Assembly (NCBI GenBank): GCA_018242525.1
Contig: JAFEBS010000056.1
Span: 189,202-253,201 of the forward strand
DNA length: 64,000 nucleotides
Direction of reading: 5' to 3'
DNA from: Planctomycetota bacterium
GTDB taxonomy: Bacteria; Planctomycetota; Planctomycetia; Planctomycetales; Planctomycetaceae
Positions 44,610 through 54,084 of the stretch are shown one piece after another; position 1 is the first letter of the stretch; each line of letters begins with the position of its first letter. Below the pieces are notes generated by a model. The model saw only the letters and a program-made list of their open reading frames with translations. It was not told the DNA's origin and did not search any database. A program made the translations under genes and the position numbers.

Positions 44610-45629
44610 ATGGCAACCCGGAAGCTTGCTTTAACGGCCACGGTCCTCGTGGCAATGGTCACGTTACTGGCCGCCCAAAACGCTCAGACTCCCAAAACGG
44701 CGCTGGCGATGTCGGTGGCGGCGAAGAATTTCCTGGCGGCGATCAGCCCGGCGCAGAAGGGTGAGGCCTCGTTCAAGTTCGATGACCCGGAACGGCTCAA
44801 CTGGCACTTCATCCCACGTCCGCGCAAAGGTCTGCCGTTGAAAAACCTGGAAGGAGAAGCCCTGAAGACGGCCCGCACGTTTATTCACAGCGGATTGTCC
44901 GAGGCGGGGTATGATCAGGCGCTGAATATCATGAGCCTGGAAGAATTGCTGTACCTGCTGGAAGACGGTGAACGCGACGTTCGCCGCGACCGCCGCGATC
45001 CAGGCAAGTATTACCTGAGCGTCTTTGGAGAACCTTCCGATACAGGAATGTGGGGCTGGCGACTGGAAGGGCACCACATTTCGTTGAACTTCACCATCAA
45101 GGATGGCAAGGTCGTTTCGAGCACCCCGGAATTCTTCGGGGCGAATCCGGGAACCGTCGACGCGGGCAAGGGACGACAGATTCGCGTTCTGGGACCTGAG
45201 GAGGACATCGCTCGTCAAGTTCTGAAGCTGTGCACACCCGAGCAACAGAAGGTGTGCTGGATCAGCAAGGAAGCCCCGGGCGAAGTGCCAGGCCCGAATG
45301 CGGCGCAAGCCGTTGTGACCGCCCCGGTGGGACTTCCCTATTCACAGATGTCCGAGGACCAGAAGAAGTTGATCCAGGAATTGCTCAGCGAGTATCTGAA
45401 GAATCTGCCCGCCGACATCGAGCAGGAACGCCGCGCTGCGATCAACGGTGCCGGCATCGACAAGCTGTACTTCGCCTGGTACGGATTGAGTGAACTGCAC
45501 GAACCTCATCATTATCGGGTCCAGGGACCAACGTTTGTCATCGAGTACAACAACACCCAGAACAACGCCAACCATGTCCATTCGATGTGGCGCAACCTGG
45601 GTGGAGACTTCGGAATCCCCGTCAAGTAG
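44610..45629 (+). CDS. Secreted DUF3500 protein
   Basis: A 339-aa exported protein. A signal peptide (LALTATVLVAMVTLLAAQ) is followed by DUF3500 features: FDDPERLNWHFIPRPRKGLP, GMWGWRLEGHHISLNF (conserved His pair) and a C-terminal HYRVQGPTFVIEYNNTQN. The function of DUF3500 is unknown. GGAGA lies about 9 bp before the ATG. A hairpin terminator follows at 45663, shared with the convergent TadG-like gene. It begins 74 bp after the HIT gene. Confidence 0.9.
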   Translation: MATRKLALTATVLVAMVTLLAAQNAQTPKTALAMSVAAKNFLAAISPAQKGEASFKFDDPERLNWHFIPRPRKGLPLKNLEGEALKTARTFIHSGLSEAGYDQALNIMSLEELLYLLEDGERDVRRDRRDPGKYYLSVFGEPSDTGMWGWRLEGHHISLNFTIKDGKVVSSTPEFFGANPGTVDAGKGRQIRVLGPEEDIARQVLKLCTPEQQKVCWISKEAPGEVPGPNAAQAVVTAPVGLPYSQMSEDQKKLIQELLSEYLKNLPADIEQERRAAINGAGIDKLYFAWYGLSELHEPHHYRVQGPTFVIEYNNTQNNANHVHSMWRNLGGDFGIPVK

Positions 45630-45662
45630 GCCCTAAGAATCGGGCTGCTAAAACAAAGGAAA

Positions 45663-45684
45663 GGCTGACACAATCGTGTCAGCC
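45663..45684. terminator. Intrinsic terminator between DUF3500 and TadG-like genes
   Basis: GGCTGACAC (45663-45671) pairs with GTGTCAGCC (45676-45684), loop AATC; GTTCTTGTTTG follows on the plus strand and an A-rich tract precedes it, so it may work for both convergent genes. Confidence 0.75.
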
Positions 45685-45718
45685 GTTCTTGTTTGCGGAC
45701 TTCGTCTGCGGACCAGCA

Positions 45719-47614
45719 TCAGTTCGATGGCACCAGTCGGGCGGGCGGCACGGCTGAAGCGATCTTGGCAAACACGGTTTGCATCTGGGTCGACATGTCT
45801 GCCACGGTGGTCCCTGCAGGAACGTCCAGCCAGTAACCGTTGCCCAGCCAGGCGACGGCCTTCATCAAGTCGCGGTCGGCGACCGACCCCACGCTGACCG
45901 AATGCACGGTGTACCCCTTGTCGACGGCGATTTTCACCTTGGCCAGCACGTATTTGACCTGCGAGTCGGTTGAGGTGTAGTCGGCCGAACCGTCTCCGTT
46001 GTAGTCGAACAGAGCATTCCAGTCCCAGCCGGCGGGCAGCGCGCTGCTGTCCCCCGAGTCGATCGTGTTGGCATGACCATCGGTCATCAGAATGATGGCG
46101 GGGCGCGAACCATCACGCTTGTAGGCATCCAGCATGGCAATGGCGTCTTTCATTCCACCACCCATGTTGGTCGCATCACTGTAATAGGCGGCCTGCTTGT
46201 ACTGCATCAATTTGGCGACACTCGCGTAATCCTTCGAGATGGGAGCAGCCGAGATATCGATCTTCGGAAAGTCGGGATTGCTGTCATTGAGAACAGTTTC
46301 CATGCGATGATTGGTGTCGTAGCTGACCATCCCCAATCGATCGTCGAAGCCGAGTTGCGTCAGGTAGTCACACAGCAGTTGCTGTCCGTCCTTGCACGCC
46401 TGGAACGGATAGTGACGGGTCTTCCACAGATCCTTGTTGTTGGAGTGCTCGGGGTATTTCTTCATGATGAAGCACAGGAATGTCATGCCACCGTACATGT
46501 CCTGGTACCCATAGTTGGCCAGAGCCGTTTCCGTTTGGACATAGCTGACGTAGCTCGACCAGTTGCCTCCCGAATACGGGTAGTTCCCGGATGTCAGCCC
46601 AAAGGCGTTGCAGACGGTCGTGGACGAATACGTATGGGTGGGAAGCGTCACTGTCTGACTGGTACTGCCCACTTTGTAGGCGGAGATCGTCACTGATGTA
46701 ATCCGCGCTCCCGAGTTTCTTCCACTGCCCGAATAGTCTCCGGACTTCGTGGAGGTTCCGCTGACGGAAATTGTCTGCGTGCTGCCCGACGAAAACGTCA
46801 ATTTCACGCTTTTCAAACCAGTCGAGTTGCTGACGGAGACGCTGGCCCCCTTAAAGGTTACGGTTCCTGTGACGCTGGAACTGGTTTGGGCCAGGCTGAA
46901 ATACTGTGGCGTATAGGTCATTGACCCGAGCGACAGCGGTTGCAGATCGCTCCAGACCATTGCCAGGCAGTCTTCGATCTGAGTCTGTGTCAGTCCGGTA
47001 TCGACTTCGGTGGTAAAGTAACTGTCAAAGTTCATGGAACGGGAGAAGTCTTGGACGATCACCATGTCGCGAGGATCCACAAATGCCACCGCTTCGGTGC
47101 GAATCGTTGTTCCGCCGGTTCCGACTGCGAAGAGCGAAGGGACTTTTGCATCGGGGGCTGACGATGTCGAACTGTCGCGACGTGCGACAACTTTGACCAC
47201 GTTCGTCTGGCTCGCACCGGCGTTCCAGTCGATGAGATACGTCTTTGTGGTGCTGTCATAGTACCGCCGCCCGAAATAGACGTCGGTGGACGGATTCACA
47301 TACACGTTGTTCATCTGGGCCACGGCAGCCGCCTTGGTCCTGGCCTGAGCCTGGGCATACGTAAACACGTTGCTGACATTTGTGCCGGCCGTCGACAGGG
47401 CATTGGTGATTTCCATGGCACCGGCGAGTGCCGCTGAGTCCACGGCTCCCTGCATCTGGGATTTGGTCAACGAGGCAACGCCGACATCGACGGCCAGGGC
47501 CATGAAGGCGAGCGCCGCCATTAGGCAAATGGCTCCGACGACGAGAAACACTCCGCGACGGGCCGGAGACAAGTCCGACCACCTGGCCGGGATCCGACTG
47601 AAATATCGACGCAT
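45719..47614 (-). CDS. TadG-like pilus-associated protein with von Willebrand factor A domain
   Basis: A 631-aa envelope protein. The N-terminus ARRGVFLVVGAICLMAALAF is a TadG/TadE-type hydrophobic segment, followed by AVDVGVASLTKSQMQGAVDSAALAGA, the TadG-like motif (cited in two parts). The VWA domain contains a MIDAS-like DFSRS and later ILMTDG; a Ser/Thr-rich beta section (about 230-330) is inserted between them. It lies in a row with two TadE-like genes upstream on the same strand. No Tad ATPase, prepilin peptidase or secretin genes are in the window. Confidence 0.85.
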   Translation of the reverse strand: MRRYFSRIPARWSDLSPARRGVFLVVGAICLMAALAFMALAVDVGVASLTKSQMQGAVDSAALAGAMEITNALSTAGTNVSNVFTYAQAQARTKAAAVAQMNNVYVNPSTDVYFGRRYYDSTTKTYLIDWNAGASQTNVVKVVARRDSSTSSAPDAKVPSLFAVGTGGTTIRTEAVAFVDPRDMVIVQDFSRSMNFDSYFTTEVDTGLTQTQIEDCLAMVWSDLQPLSLGSMTYTPQYFSLAQTSSSVTGTVTFKGASVSVSNSTGLKSVKLTFSSGSTQTISVSGTSTKSGDYSGSGRNSGARITSVTISAYKVGSTSQTVTLPTHTYSSTTVCNAFGLTSGNYPYSGGNWSSYVSYVQTETALANYGYQDMYGGMTFLCFIMKKYPEHSNNKDLWKTRHYPFQACKDGQQLLCDYLTQLGFDDRLGMVSYDTNHRMETVLNDSNPDFPKIDISAAPISKDYASVAKLMQYKQAAYYSDATNMGGGMKDAIAMLDAYKRDGSRPAIILMTDGHANTIDSGDSSALPAGWDWNALFDYNGDGSADYTSTDSQVKYVLAKVKIAVDKGYTVHSVSVGSVADRDLMKAVAWLGNGYWLDVPAGTTVADMSTQMQTVFAKIASAVPPARLVPSN

Positions 47615-47764
47615 GTTCTTGATCCTTCAGGGGCGGCAGACCGGTCGCCAACGGCCACCAGGCGGGTGGAAAAGACGTTGTTTATAGAGATTGACAGCGG
47701 TTTGTTCAGCGAAAGCAGGTATTTCGGGCGGGAGAGGGCACTGGCGGGCCGGGAATTTCTTCAA

Positions 47765-48259
47765 CTACTGAACCATGGTGTTCTTGCCCATCCGATAAAC
47801 GATCGAGGCGGAGATTGTGTTGTTCGTATGCGGGAAAAACGTGACGGAACTGATCGCGGAATACGGCACAACGGCATGAATCTTGAACATTTTCAGCTGG
47901 TTTGCCGGATCGGAAATGTCAAACGCAGTTCCGGCACTGGCGCCATCCGCTGCGGTAATTGTGATTGTCACCTTGGTGCCATCAATCTTTTCGGCGGTCA
48001 GGAAATTCTGAATGTCGTTGATCACCTTTTGATTGATCGATTGACCCGACTGCAAGCGGGACTTGTAGTCCATCGAGGCAATCCGGCCTCCTTCACGCAA
48101 GGCGGACGTGAGAGTCTGGGCGGCTGTGATCTGAATCCCGGTCTGAATCGTTGCCATGGTGAGCGTGACGAACAGCGGCATCATCAGTGCGAACTCGACA
48201 GTGGCCGCGCCCCGACGCTTCGCTGGAAGCACAGCAGTTTTCTTGTGAGACCATTTCAT
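47765..48259 (-). CDS. TadE-like minor pseudopilin
   Basis: A 164-aa protein with the TadE signature near the N-terminus: AKRRGAATVEFALMMPLFVT followed by a hydrophobic helix (TLTMATIQTGIQI). The Glu within the hydrophobic stretch is typical of pseudopilins. It is flanked by another TadE-like gene and the TadG-like gene, all on the minus strand, suggesting a single unit. Confidence 0.88.
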   Translation of the reverse strand: MKWSHKKTAVLPAKRRGAATVEFALMMPLFVTLTMATIQTGIQITAAQTLTSALREGGRIASMDYKSRLQSGQSINQKVINDIQNFLTAEKIDGTKVTITITAADGASAGTAFDISDPANQLKMFKIHAVVPYSAISSVTFFPHTNNTISASIVYRMGKNTMVQ

Positions 48260-48284
48260 GATGGAATGTTCCGTGGCGGTGCGA

Positions 48285-48782
48285 TTATTCGTGCCTCAGC
48301 ACCGACTGGCCGGTGATCGTGCGGCCGATCACCCATTTAGGAGTCAACAATGCCACCTGGCTGTAAGGAACGGTCACCTGCACGATGTACAGGTGACCTT
48401 GTTCAATCGTGGAGAGTTCGACGGGGGGGAGCGTGCTGTAATTGATGTTCGATGGCGTCACTCCCGATGTGTCGAAGACACCGGCATCCTTGATCAGGAC
48501 GGTGCATTTGCTGGCGTTGATGGACGAAGCAACAATCTGCTTGACCTTGTCCTGAACCTGAGCCGTGGTCACTCCACCCGCCGAACCATAGCGGGCACCA
48601 CTTTTCGCCGCCGCCTTCAGCATGTGCGAGACAAACAGGGCGTGACTGAATTCCATCATCCCTGCAAGCAGAGTGATGAAAACGGGCATCATGAGTGCCA
48701 CTTCGACGGCGGAAGTACCGCGTCGACGAGTCGATCGTCGGATGTTTTGTGGATTTCGCAGTGTCATTGGTGGCCCGTCCAT
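48285..48782 (-). CDS. TadE-like minor pseudopilin
   Basis: A 165-aa protein with the TadE signature RRRGTSAVEVALMMPVFITL followed by LAGMMEFSHALFV. Compared with its downstream neighbour it has the same motif but different C-terminal sequence, so the pair may form a heterodimer-like minor pilin set. Start is ATG 48782; ATG 48767 (MTLRNPQ) is an alternative. It is the first gene of the TadE-TadE-TadG group. Confidence 0.88.
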   Translation of the reverse strand: MDGPPMTLRNPQNIRRSTRRRGTSAVEVALMMPVFITLLAGMMEFSHALFVSHMLKAAAKSGARYGSAGGVTTAQVQDKVKQIVASSINASKCTVLIKDAGVFDTSGVTPSNINYSTLPPVELSTIEQGHLYIVQVTVPYSQVALLTPKWVIGRTITGQSVLRHE

Positions 48783-49050
48783 AGGTCAGTCACGGCGAGG
48801 GGAATAGAGCATCCGCCTGACTTGCTCCAAATCTACGTCAGGTTTTTGGCCGAATTGGCAAAAATCTGAGAATCTTCCATTTTTTCCCCTTTCACCCGGA
48901 AAACGACTGCATCACGAGGAATGGTAAACGAACAAGTCTCTCGATCACTTTTATTGTTGCTGCCTGGCTGATTTAATGCGTTACGTCTTAGGTCCCGATG
49001 CCGCGAGGATATTCCATGAAATCCCTGATTCTTGAGTTCCTGGGTGTCCA

Positions 49051-49770
49051 ATGAATCGTCTCGCGAACGAAACCAGGAACACTTTTGCCCCCGGCCCGGG
49101 CCCGCGCACAGTGCGAACAGCGGATGGGCAAATCCTGACGGTTCCCGATGGCTGGCTGCTGTTACCTCCGGGGGACGCAGCACTGACGCGGCGCGTGAAG
49201 GGTGCCGGCGAACATTGGGTCGTCCAGGAGAAAAAGGGCCGCAAGGTTTTCTCACGCGGTGTCTGGGCACCGGCAACGACGATTGAGTCGATTCAGGTAG
49301 ATCTGACGTTGGAGCGGTCCACCGAAGGCTACGCCAAACGTCGCGAATCCGACGTGCGTCGCCGTGAAAAGGTCCAGGGAGAATACGTTGAAGACTTCCT
49401 GGGGGCCGTGATCAGGTTTCTGGCATTTCACCCGGACTATACGGAAGTCGCACAGCGTCTGGCCCAACTTGTCACGGACCACGCCACACCGGTTGGCAGC
49501 GGCACCGTCGCCAGGACGAAACGAATTCCGGTGGAACAACGTGCAGAGGCAGCCGTAATCGCCTGGATGAGGCATCAGACGACAGGATACGACAACATGA
49601 GCATTCCCCGTGCACGCGGCGAGCGCCGCGAGGTTCGCCGGATGCTGGCGCGCCGATCCCACCAACTGCTGGAAAACTACCGGCGCGGGATCGTTGCCCC
49701 CCTGGATTGCCCATTGCAAATCGCATTGCGGGACCAGGGCGAGCCGAAACGGATTCATCCCGCGCCGTGA
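49051..49770 (+). CDS. DUF2293 domain protein
   Basis: A 239-aa protein without signal or membrane segments. The C-terminal part holds a DUF2293-like block (AVIAWMRHQTTGYDNMSIPR, GERREVRRMLARRSHQLLEN). The N-terminal half (VRTADGQILTVPDGWLLLPPG) is beta-rich. The function of the family is unknown. It converges with the sigma-54 activator gene, whose stop is 15 bp away. Confidence 0.82.
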   Translation: MNRLANETRNTFAPGPGPRTVRTADGQILTVPDGWLLLPPGDAALTRRVKGAGEHWVVQEKKGRKVFSRGVWAPATTIESIQVDLTLERSTEGYAKRRESDVRRREKVQGEYVEDFLGAVIRFLAFHPDYTEVAQRLAQLVTDHATPVGSGTVARTKRIPVEQRAEAAVIAWMRHQTTGYDNMSIPRARGERREVRRMLARRSHQLLENYRRGIVAPLDCPLQIALRDQGEPKRIHPAP

Positions 49771-49785
49771 CGAACTCAGGCGATT

Positions 49786-51801
49786 TCACTTGGAAGGGAG
49801 TTCGCCTTCCAGCGAATCTTCCTCTTCGCTGCCGGCTTCGCTCATTCCCAATTGCCGCATCTTGCGATACAGGTTGGATCGATGCAAACCGAGCAGTCGA
49901 GCCGCTTCGCTCATGTTGTTTCGGACCCGGCGAATGCCCCGACGAATGAATTCCTGCTGGAATTGAATGGTCGCTTCGCTTAGCCCCAGTTCCAGGGACG
50001 GCTCGTGACTGCGATTCTGATCGGGGCTCAGGATGAACGCCAGGTCATCCGCTCCAATGACATCATTCGGAGCCAGAAAGGCGACTCGTTCCATCAGATT
50101 ACGCAGTTCCCGGACATTCCCCGGCCACGTATGCGCCTGCATCCGCTTGCGGGCCTCGGGCGACAATTCCAGTTTGGGTCGACGCGCGTGCGTGGCAAAC
50201 CCCGCCAGGAAATGTTCCGCCAGCGGTAGGACATCCTCGGGGCGTTCCCGCAGCGGCGGCAGGTCGAGAGTCACAACATTCAAGCGAAAATACAGGTCTT
50301 CGCGGAATTTTCGGGCTCGAACCGCCTCGGCCAGGTGAGCGTTCGTCGCCGCAATCACGCGGGCGTTAATCGGGATCGGCTGCGAACCGCCGACCCGCGT
50401 GATGACCTTTTGTTCCAGCACCCGCAGCAACTTGGCCTGCCCGCCGGGACTCATGTCGCCGATTTCGTCGAGGAATATGGTGCCCCCTTCGGCCACTTCG
50501 AACTTGCCGCGATGCATCTCGCGGGCATCCGTAAACGCCCCCTTCTCATGCCCGAACAATTCACTTTCCAGCAATGTTTCGGCCAGGGCTGCGCAGTTGA
50601 CCGCGACGAACGGGCGGTCGGCACGAGGCCCCTGAAAATGCAGCGTTTGTGCCACCACTTCCTTTCCGGTCCCGCTTTCACCCAGGATCAGGACCGGCAG
50701 ATCGGTCGCGGCCAGCCGGCGAATGGTGCTGCGCATCGCCTGCATCGCCGGGCTTTCCCCGATCAATGTGACTCCCTTGGTCAACTGTTCGGTCAACTGG
50801 CGATGCGACCGCAGCAACGATTCCCGTTCCTGAGTGTTCTTCAGGGCGATCGCCACCTGAACCGAAAGATCTTCCAGCGTCGTTTCGTCGTCGGCCGTGA
50901 AATTCCCGTGATTCTTGTTGATGACCTCAAACGCCCCCAACAGCTTGTGATCCGCATCGAACAGCGGGGCACACAGCAGATTCCGGGTTTTGTAGCCGCT
51001 GGCTTGATCGACCTTTTTGCTGAACCGGCCATCGTGATACGCATCGTCGACGCGATGCAGCTTTGCGGAGTGAATCACTTCGCCGACAACACCGGTTCGA
51101 TCGGACAACCGCAGCGAGTTCCCTTCAACTCCCAGGGCCGGACAGGCCACGATTTCCTGATGCTCGCGATCCCACAGAAAGATACTGGAGCGATCGCAGT
51201 CAAGGATGCGGACCGCTTCCCGGGCGATCAATTCCAGCAATGGCTCAGTCTCCTGAACCGTCGACAGGGTCAGGGAGACACGCAGGATCCCACGCAGACA
51301 CTCGATCCGTTGAGCGGACCGGCCGCGATCCGACAGGACATCCAGGCAGGATCCCAGCGTCTTCCCCAACACGACCGCCAGCGGCAGGACCTCGGCGGCC
51401 AAATGCCGTCCGGTCAACGTCAGGACACTGCCAGCCCGGTTCCGGCACCGAATCGGAACCGCCACCATCGTTCCGACATTCAGCCCTTCCAAGGGGCATG
51501 CCACTCCCGAATCCCGATCCAGGACGTCGGCCAGGATGTCCTTGGGCAGATCGTTGCCCGTCCACCGACCGGTTTGCGCGGTGATTTCCCAGACTGGAGA
51601 ACGGTCAAAAACCCCGGCTCCGCTGGCTCCCAGTTCTCCGCACATGTCCGCCAGTTGCTGGCGCAGGAATTCGGATTCCGAATCCGCAACAGCCGCGGCG
51701 TCGATCAGACGCTCCACCATCCCAATCATCTGGGAGGCATCTGCAGCGGGAAACTGATGGCTCACTTCCGACCACGCAATCCATCGGGCGGGCACGGGCA
51801 T
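49786..51801 (-). CDS. Sigma-54-dependent transcriptional activator with GAF domains
   Basis: Enhancer-binding protein of about 671 aa. N-terminal GAF-type sensor domains (about 45-160 and 180-330; RTGVVGEVIHSAKLHRV) precede the AAA+ domain: Walker A GESGTGKE, ELFGHEKGAFTDA, Walker B GGTIFLDEIGDM. The loop that contacts sigma-54 reads GAFTDA (about 421-426) where GAFTGA is standard. A C-terminal Fis-type helix-turn-helix (MSEAARLLGLHRSNLYRKM) binds DNA. The start is uncertain: ATG 51801 has GGAG only 2 bp upstream, while GTG 51795 is better spaced. RpoN is encoded at 3112-4596. Confidence 0.94.
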   Translation of the reverse strand: MPVPARWIAWSEVSHQFPAADASQMIGMVERLIDAAAVADSESEFLRQQLADMCGELGASGAGVFDRSPVWEITAQTGRWTGNDLPKDILADVLDRDSGVACPLEGLNVGTMVAVPIRCRNRAGSVLTLTGRHLAAEVLPLAVVLGKTLGSCLDVLSDRGRSAQRIECLRGILRVSLTLSTVQETEPLLELIAREAVRILDCDRSSIFLWDREHQEIVACPALGVEGNSLRLSDRTGVVGEVIHSAKLHRVDDAYHDGRFSKKVDQASGYKTRNLLCAPLFDADHKLLGAFEVINKNHGNFTADDETTLEDLSVQVAIALKNTQERESLLRSHRQLTEQLTKGVTLIGESPAMQAMRSTIRRLAATDLPVLILGESGTGKEVVAQTLHFQGPRADRPFVAVNCAALAETLLESELFGHEKGAFTDAREMHRGKFEVAEGGTIFLDEIGDMSPGGQAKLLRVLEQKVITRVGGSQPIPINARVIAATNAHLAEAVRARKFREDLYFRLNVVTLDLPPLRERPEDVLPLAEHFLAGFATHARRPKLELSPEARKRMQAHTWPGNVRELRNLMERVAFLAPNDVIGADDLAFILSPDQNRSHEPSLELGLSEATIQFQQEFIRRGIRRVRNNMSEAARLLGLHRSNLYRKMRQLGMSEAGSEEEDSLEGELPSK

Positions 51802-51885
51802 CTCTCCTTCGGTATCTCTCTGGGTGAGCGGCGGTCCCAACCCCGGATTCGTTCAAACGTCCAACAATCAGACTCGCCAGACGTC

Positions 51886-51901
51886 GAAATGATATCATTT
51901 C
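51886..51901. promoter_or_regulatory. 16-bp perfect palindrome upstream of the sigma-54 activator gene
   Basis: GAAATGATATCATTTC at 51886-51901 is a perfect palindrome about 85 bp upstream of the activator's start. It may be an operator, perhaps for autoregulation; only one copy was seen. Confidence 0.5.
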
Positions 51902-52098
51902 CGGCGAAGATTATCCAGAGTCTGACGACAGACATTACACGCAGTGTCATCCATTGGACTTCAGCTCCATCAGAATTGCGGTTCACCGCAGATTGCGATG
52001 GCTGTAAGTCGACGGGTGCGATCGCGGGATGCCGACTCCCCGATGACTGGCAATGCCATCCGGACCGGGGATCAGTGGGGTGCGCGGCCGCGGGCAGC

Positions 52099-52713
52099 TT
52101 ATTCCGTGTCGTCGTCCGGCACAGTTTCGGTGGTGATTCCCTCTTTCCGCAGCAGGTGCATGTCCATACTTCCCAACGTCAGAACTCGAAAGGGAACCCA
52201 GGCTTCTGGCAGATCAAAAACACTCTCGCAGGGGGTGCGCACGACCATCAAGGCGTTCGGGGTCGACAATTCGTCACGCGTCAGCCGCAGCAGTGACCGG
52301 TAAAGTGGCGAACCACGTTTCAATGTCTTGATCATGTGATACGGCGGGTCAAAGAACAGGATGTCGTAAGGATACCAACCCTGATCGCCTTTGGCTTTAA
52401 ACGAGCAACGCAGGCAGTCGACGCGCCAGCACAAGGTTCGCGCGGTCACTCCCAGATCCGTTGCGTTTTGGACCAGCAATTCGTGGGCGCGATGATCCTG
52501 TTCGCAAAACACGACACTTTTGGCACCGCGACTGAGGGACTCGAATCCGAGAGAACCGGTTCCCGAGTAGACATCCAAGACTCGCTTTCCGGGCAGGAAA
52601 TCACGGATATGATCAAACAGCATCACTTTCGCCCGATCAGTGATCGGACGTGTATTTTGACCCGGATTGGCCAGCAGCTTCCGCCGCCGCAGTTCACCCG
52701 CTACGATTCGCAT
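52099..52713 (-). CDS. rsmD: 16S rRNA (guanine(966)-N(2))-methyltransferase
   Basis: Rossmann-fold methyltransferase of 204 aa. It has MRIVAGELRRRKL at the start, TRPITDRAKVMLFDHI, the SAM loop VLDVYSGTGSLGFESLSRGA and the catalytic FFDPPY. The ATG at 52713 gives the family N-terminus; the frame open to 52794 is upstream noise. The stop lies 298 bp downstream of the start of the divergently placed sigma-54 activator gene. Confidence 0.93.
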   Translation of the reverse strand: MRIVAGELRRRKLLANPGQNTRPITDRAKVMLFDHIRDFLPGKRVLDVYSGTGSLGFESLSRGAKSVVFCEQDHRAHELLVQNATDLGVTARTLCWRVDCLRCSFKAKGDQGWYPYDILFFDPPYHMIKTLKRGSPLYRSLLRLTRDELSTPNALMVVRTPCESVFDLPEAWVPFRVLTLGSMDMHLLRKEGITTETVPDDDTE

Positions 52714-52867
52714 CCCGCCGCCTGTCCAGTAATGGCTTTGATTCACTGCGCCGGGGCCACTGGGGGACTCACATCCCCCTGCTCGGGTCGCCAATGGAAC
52801 GGGTGACAGCGTAGACCCTATGAGCGGAAACCGTCAAGGACGACGCGATCTGCTTCCAGAGATTCCC

Positions 52868-54004
52868 ATGAATGATCCCGTCTCGTCCCAGTCCGACCAC
52901 GCCCCCTGCATGCCGGTTGTCGCGCCCCACGACCTGCCATATCTGACGACCGACCTGGCGGGAATTGGCGGCCAATGGAAGGACCTGCCCGAGGATTTCA
53001 TCGTCGAGGAAATCCCGGCCTACGAACCCACGGGAGCCGGTGAGCACCTGTTTTTGTGGATCGAGAAGAAAGATGTCTCGGCCAAAGACCTGGTGCATCA
53101 CGTCGCCCGCACGCTGCGTTGCCCGCCCCGTGATATCGGCGTGGCGGGACTGAAGGATCGCCGGGCGGTGACGCGACAGTACCTGTCCGTCCCCGCGAAA
53201 CTGGCGGCCAACGTCCCCCAGATCGATACCGAATCCATCCATGTCCTGCGGTCGGTACAGCACGGCAACAAACTGAAAACCGGCCACCTGCGCGGCAACC
53301 GGTTTACAATTCTGATCCGTGATGTCAGTGAATCCGCTCTGGAACGGGCAACCGCGATTGCCGATCGAATCCGGACGTGCGGCTTCCCCAACTATTACGG
53401 ACCTCAGCGATTCGGTCGCGATGGCGAAACCCTGCAACTGGGCCTGGACCTGCTGACCGGCCGTAAGAAATCCCGTGATCTGCCTGGAGCCCAGCGCCGA
53501 TTCCTGCTGCGACTGTCACTGTCCGCCGTGCAGTCTGATCTGTTCAATCGGGCGTTGTCCCAGCGCCTCACCGATGGCCTGCTCAACACAGTCCTGAGGG
53601 GCGACATCATGGAGGTTGTGGCGTCCGGCGGTAAATTCATTGCCGAGGACATCGCTGCAGAACAGCCGCGCTACGATGCGGGCGAAACCGCTGTCACCGG
53701 TCCCATGTTTGGCCTGAAAATGCGGGAACCTGCCGGAATCCCTCAGCAGCGCGAAGCGGACCTTCTGGCGTGGAGTGGCCTGGGCCCCGAGCACTTCTCC
53801 AAGTATCTGAACCTGATGACCGGGACCCGCCGCCCCTACGTCATTTGCCCCGGTGACCTTCAACTGTCCGCCGATCCGGAAGGACTGCGGTTTGAGTTTT
53901 CTCTTCCCAGCGGCGTCTACGCGACGACGCTGCTTCGCGAATTCATGAAGTCCGACAAGATGCCGCTCGCCCCCGAAGCCGACGAAGGGGGAGAAGACGA
54001 ATAG
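52868..54004 (+). CDS. truD: tRNA pseudouridine(13) synthase TruD
   Basis: Makes pseudouridine 13 in tRNA(Glu). The 378-aa product has the core motifs DFIVEEIPAYEPTGAGEHLF, GLKDRRAVTRQYLS with catalytic Asp97, and GFPNYYGPQRFGRDG. The window also encodes TruB. The ATG at 52868 is preferred to the ATG at 52820. It is divergent from rsmD. Confidence 0.95.
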   Translation: MNDPVSSQSDHAPCMPVVAPHDLPYLTTDLAGIGGQWKDLPEDFIVEEIPAYEPTGAGEHLFLWIEKKDVSAKDLVHHVARTLRCPPRDIGVAGLKDRRAVTRQYLSVPAKLAANVPQIDTESIHVLRSVQHGNKLKTGHLRGNRFTILIRDVSESALERATAIADRIRTCGFPNYYGPQRFGRDGETLQLGLDLLTGRKKSRDLPGAQRRFLLRLSLSAVQSDLFNRALSQRLTDGLLNTVLRGDIMEVVASGGKFIAEDIAAEQPRYDAGETAVTGPMFGLKMREPAGIPQQREADLLAWSGLGPEHFSKYLNLMTGTRRPYVICPGDLQLSADPEGLRFEFSLPSGVYATTLLREFMKSDKMPLAPEADEGGEDE

Positions 54005-54084
54005 GCAGTGGTTGCGTGTGATGAGCCGGGGCTAGACGGAACTGGGGGCTGGTTGTCCGTTCCGAAAATAGTCCGGCGGGTCAG

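Noticed and set aside
43901..44662. Open frame across the MITE-like element and HIT gene
   Set aside because: It runs through the palindrome and antisense to the HIT gene; the translation is not protein-like.
50335..52296. Long open frame antisense to the sigma-54 activator
   Set aside because: Gln/Arg-rich composition typical of antisense to a GC-rich gene; no motif, and the activator gene is certain.
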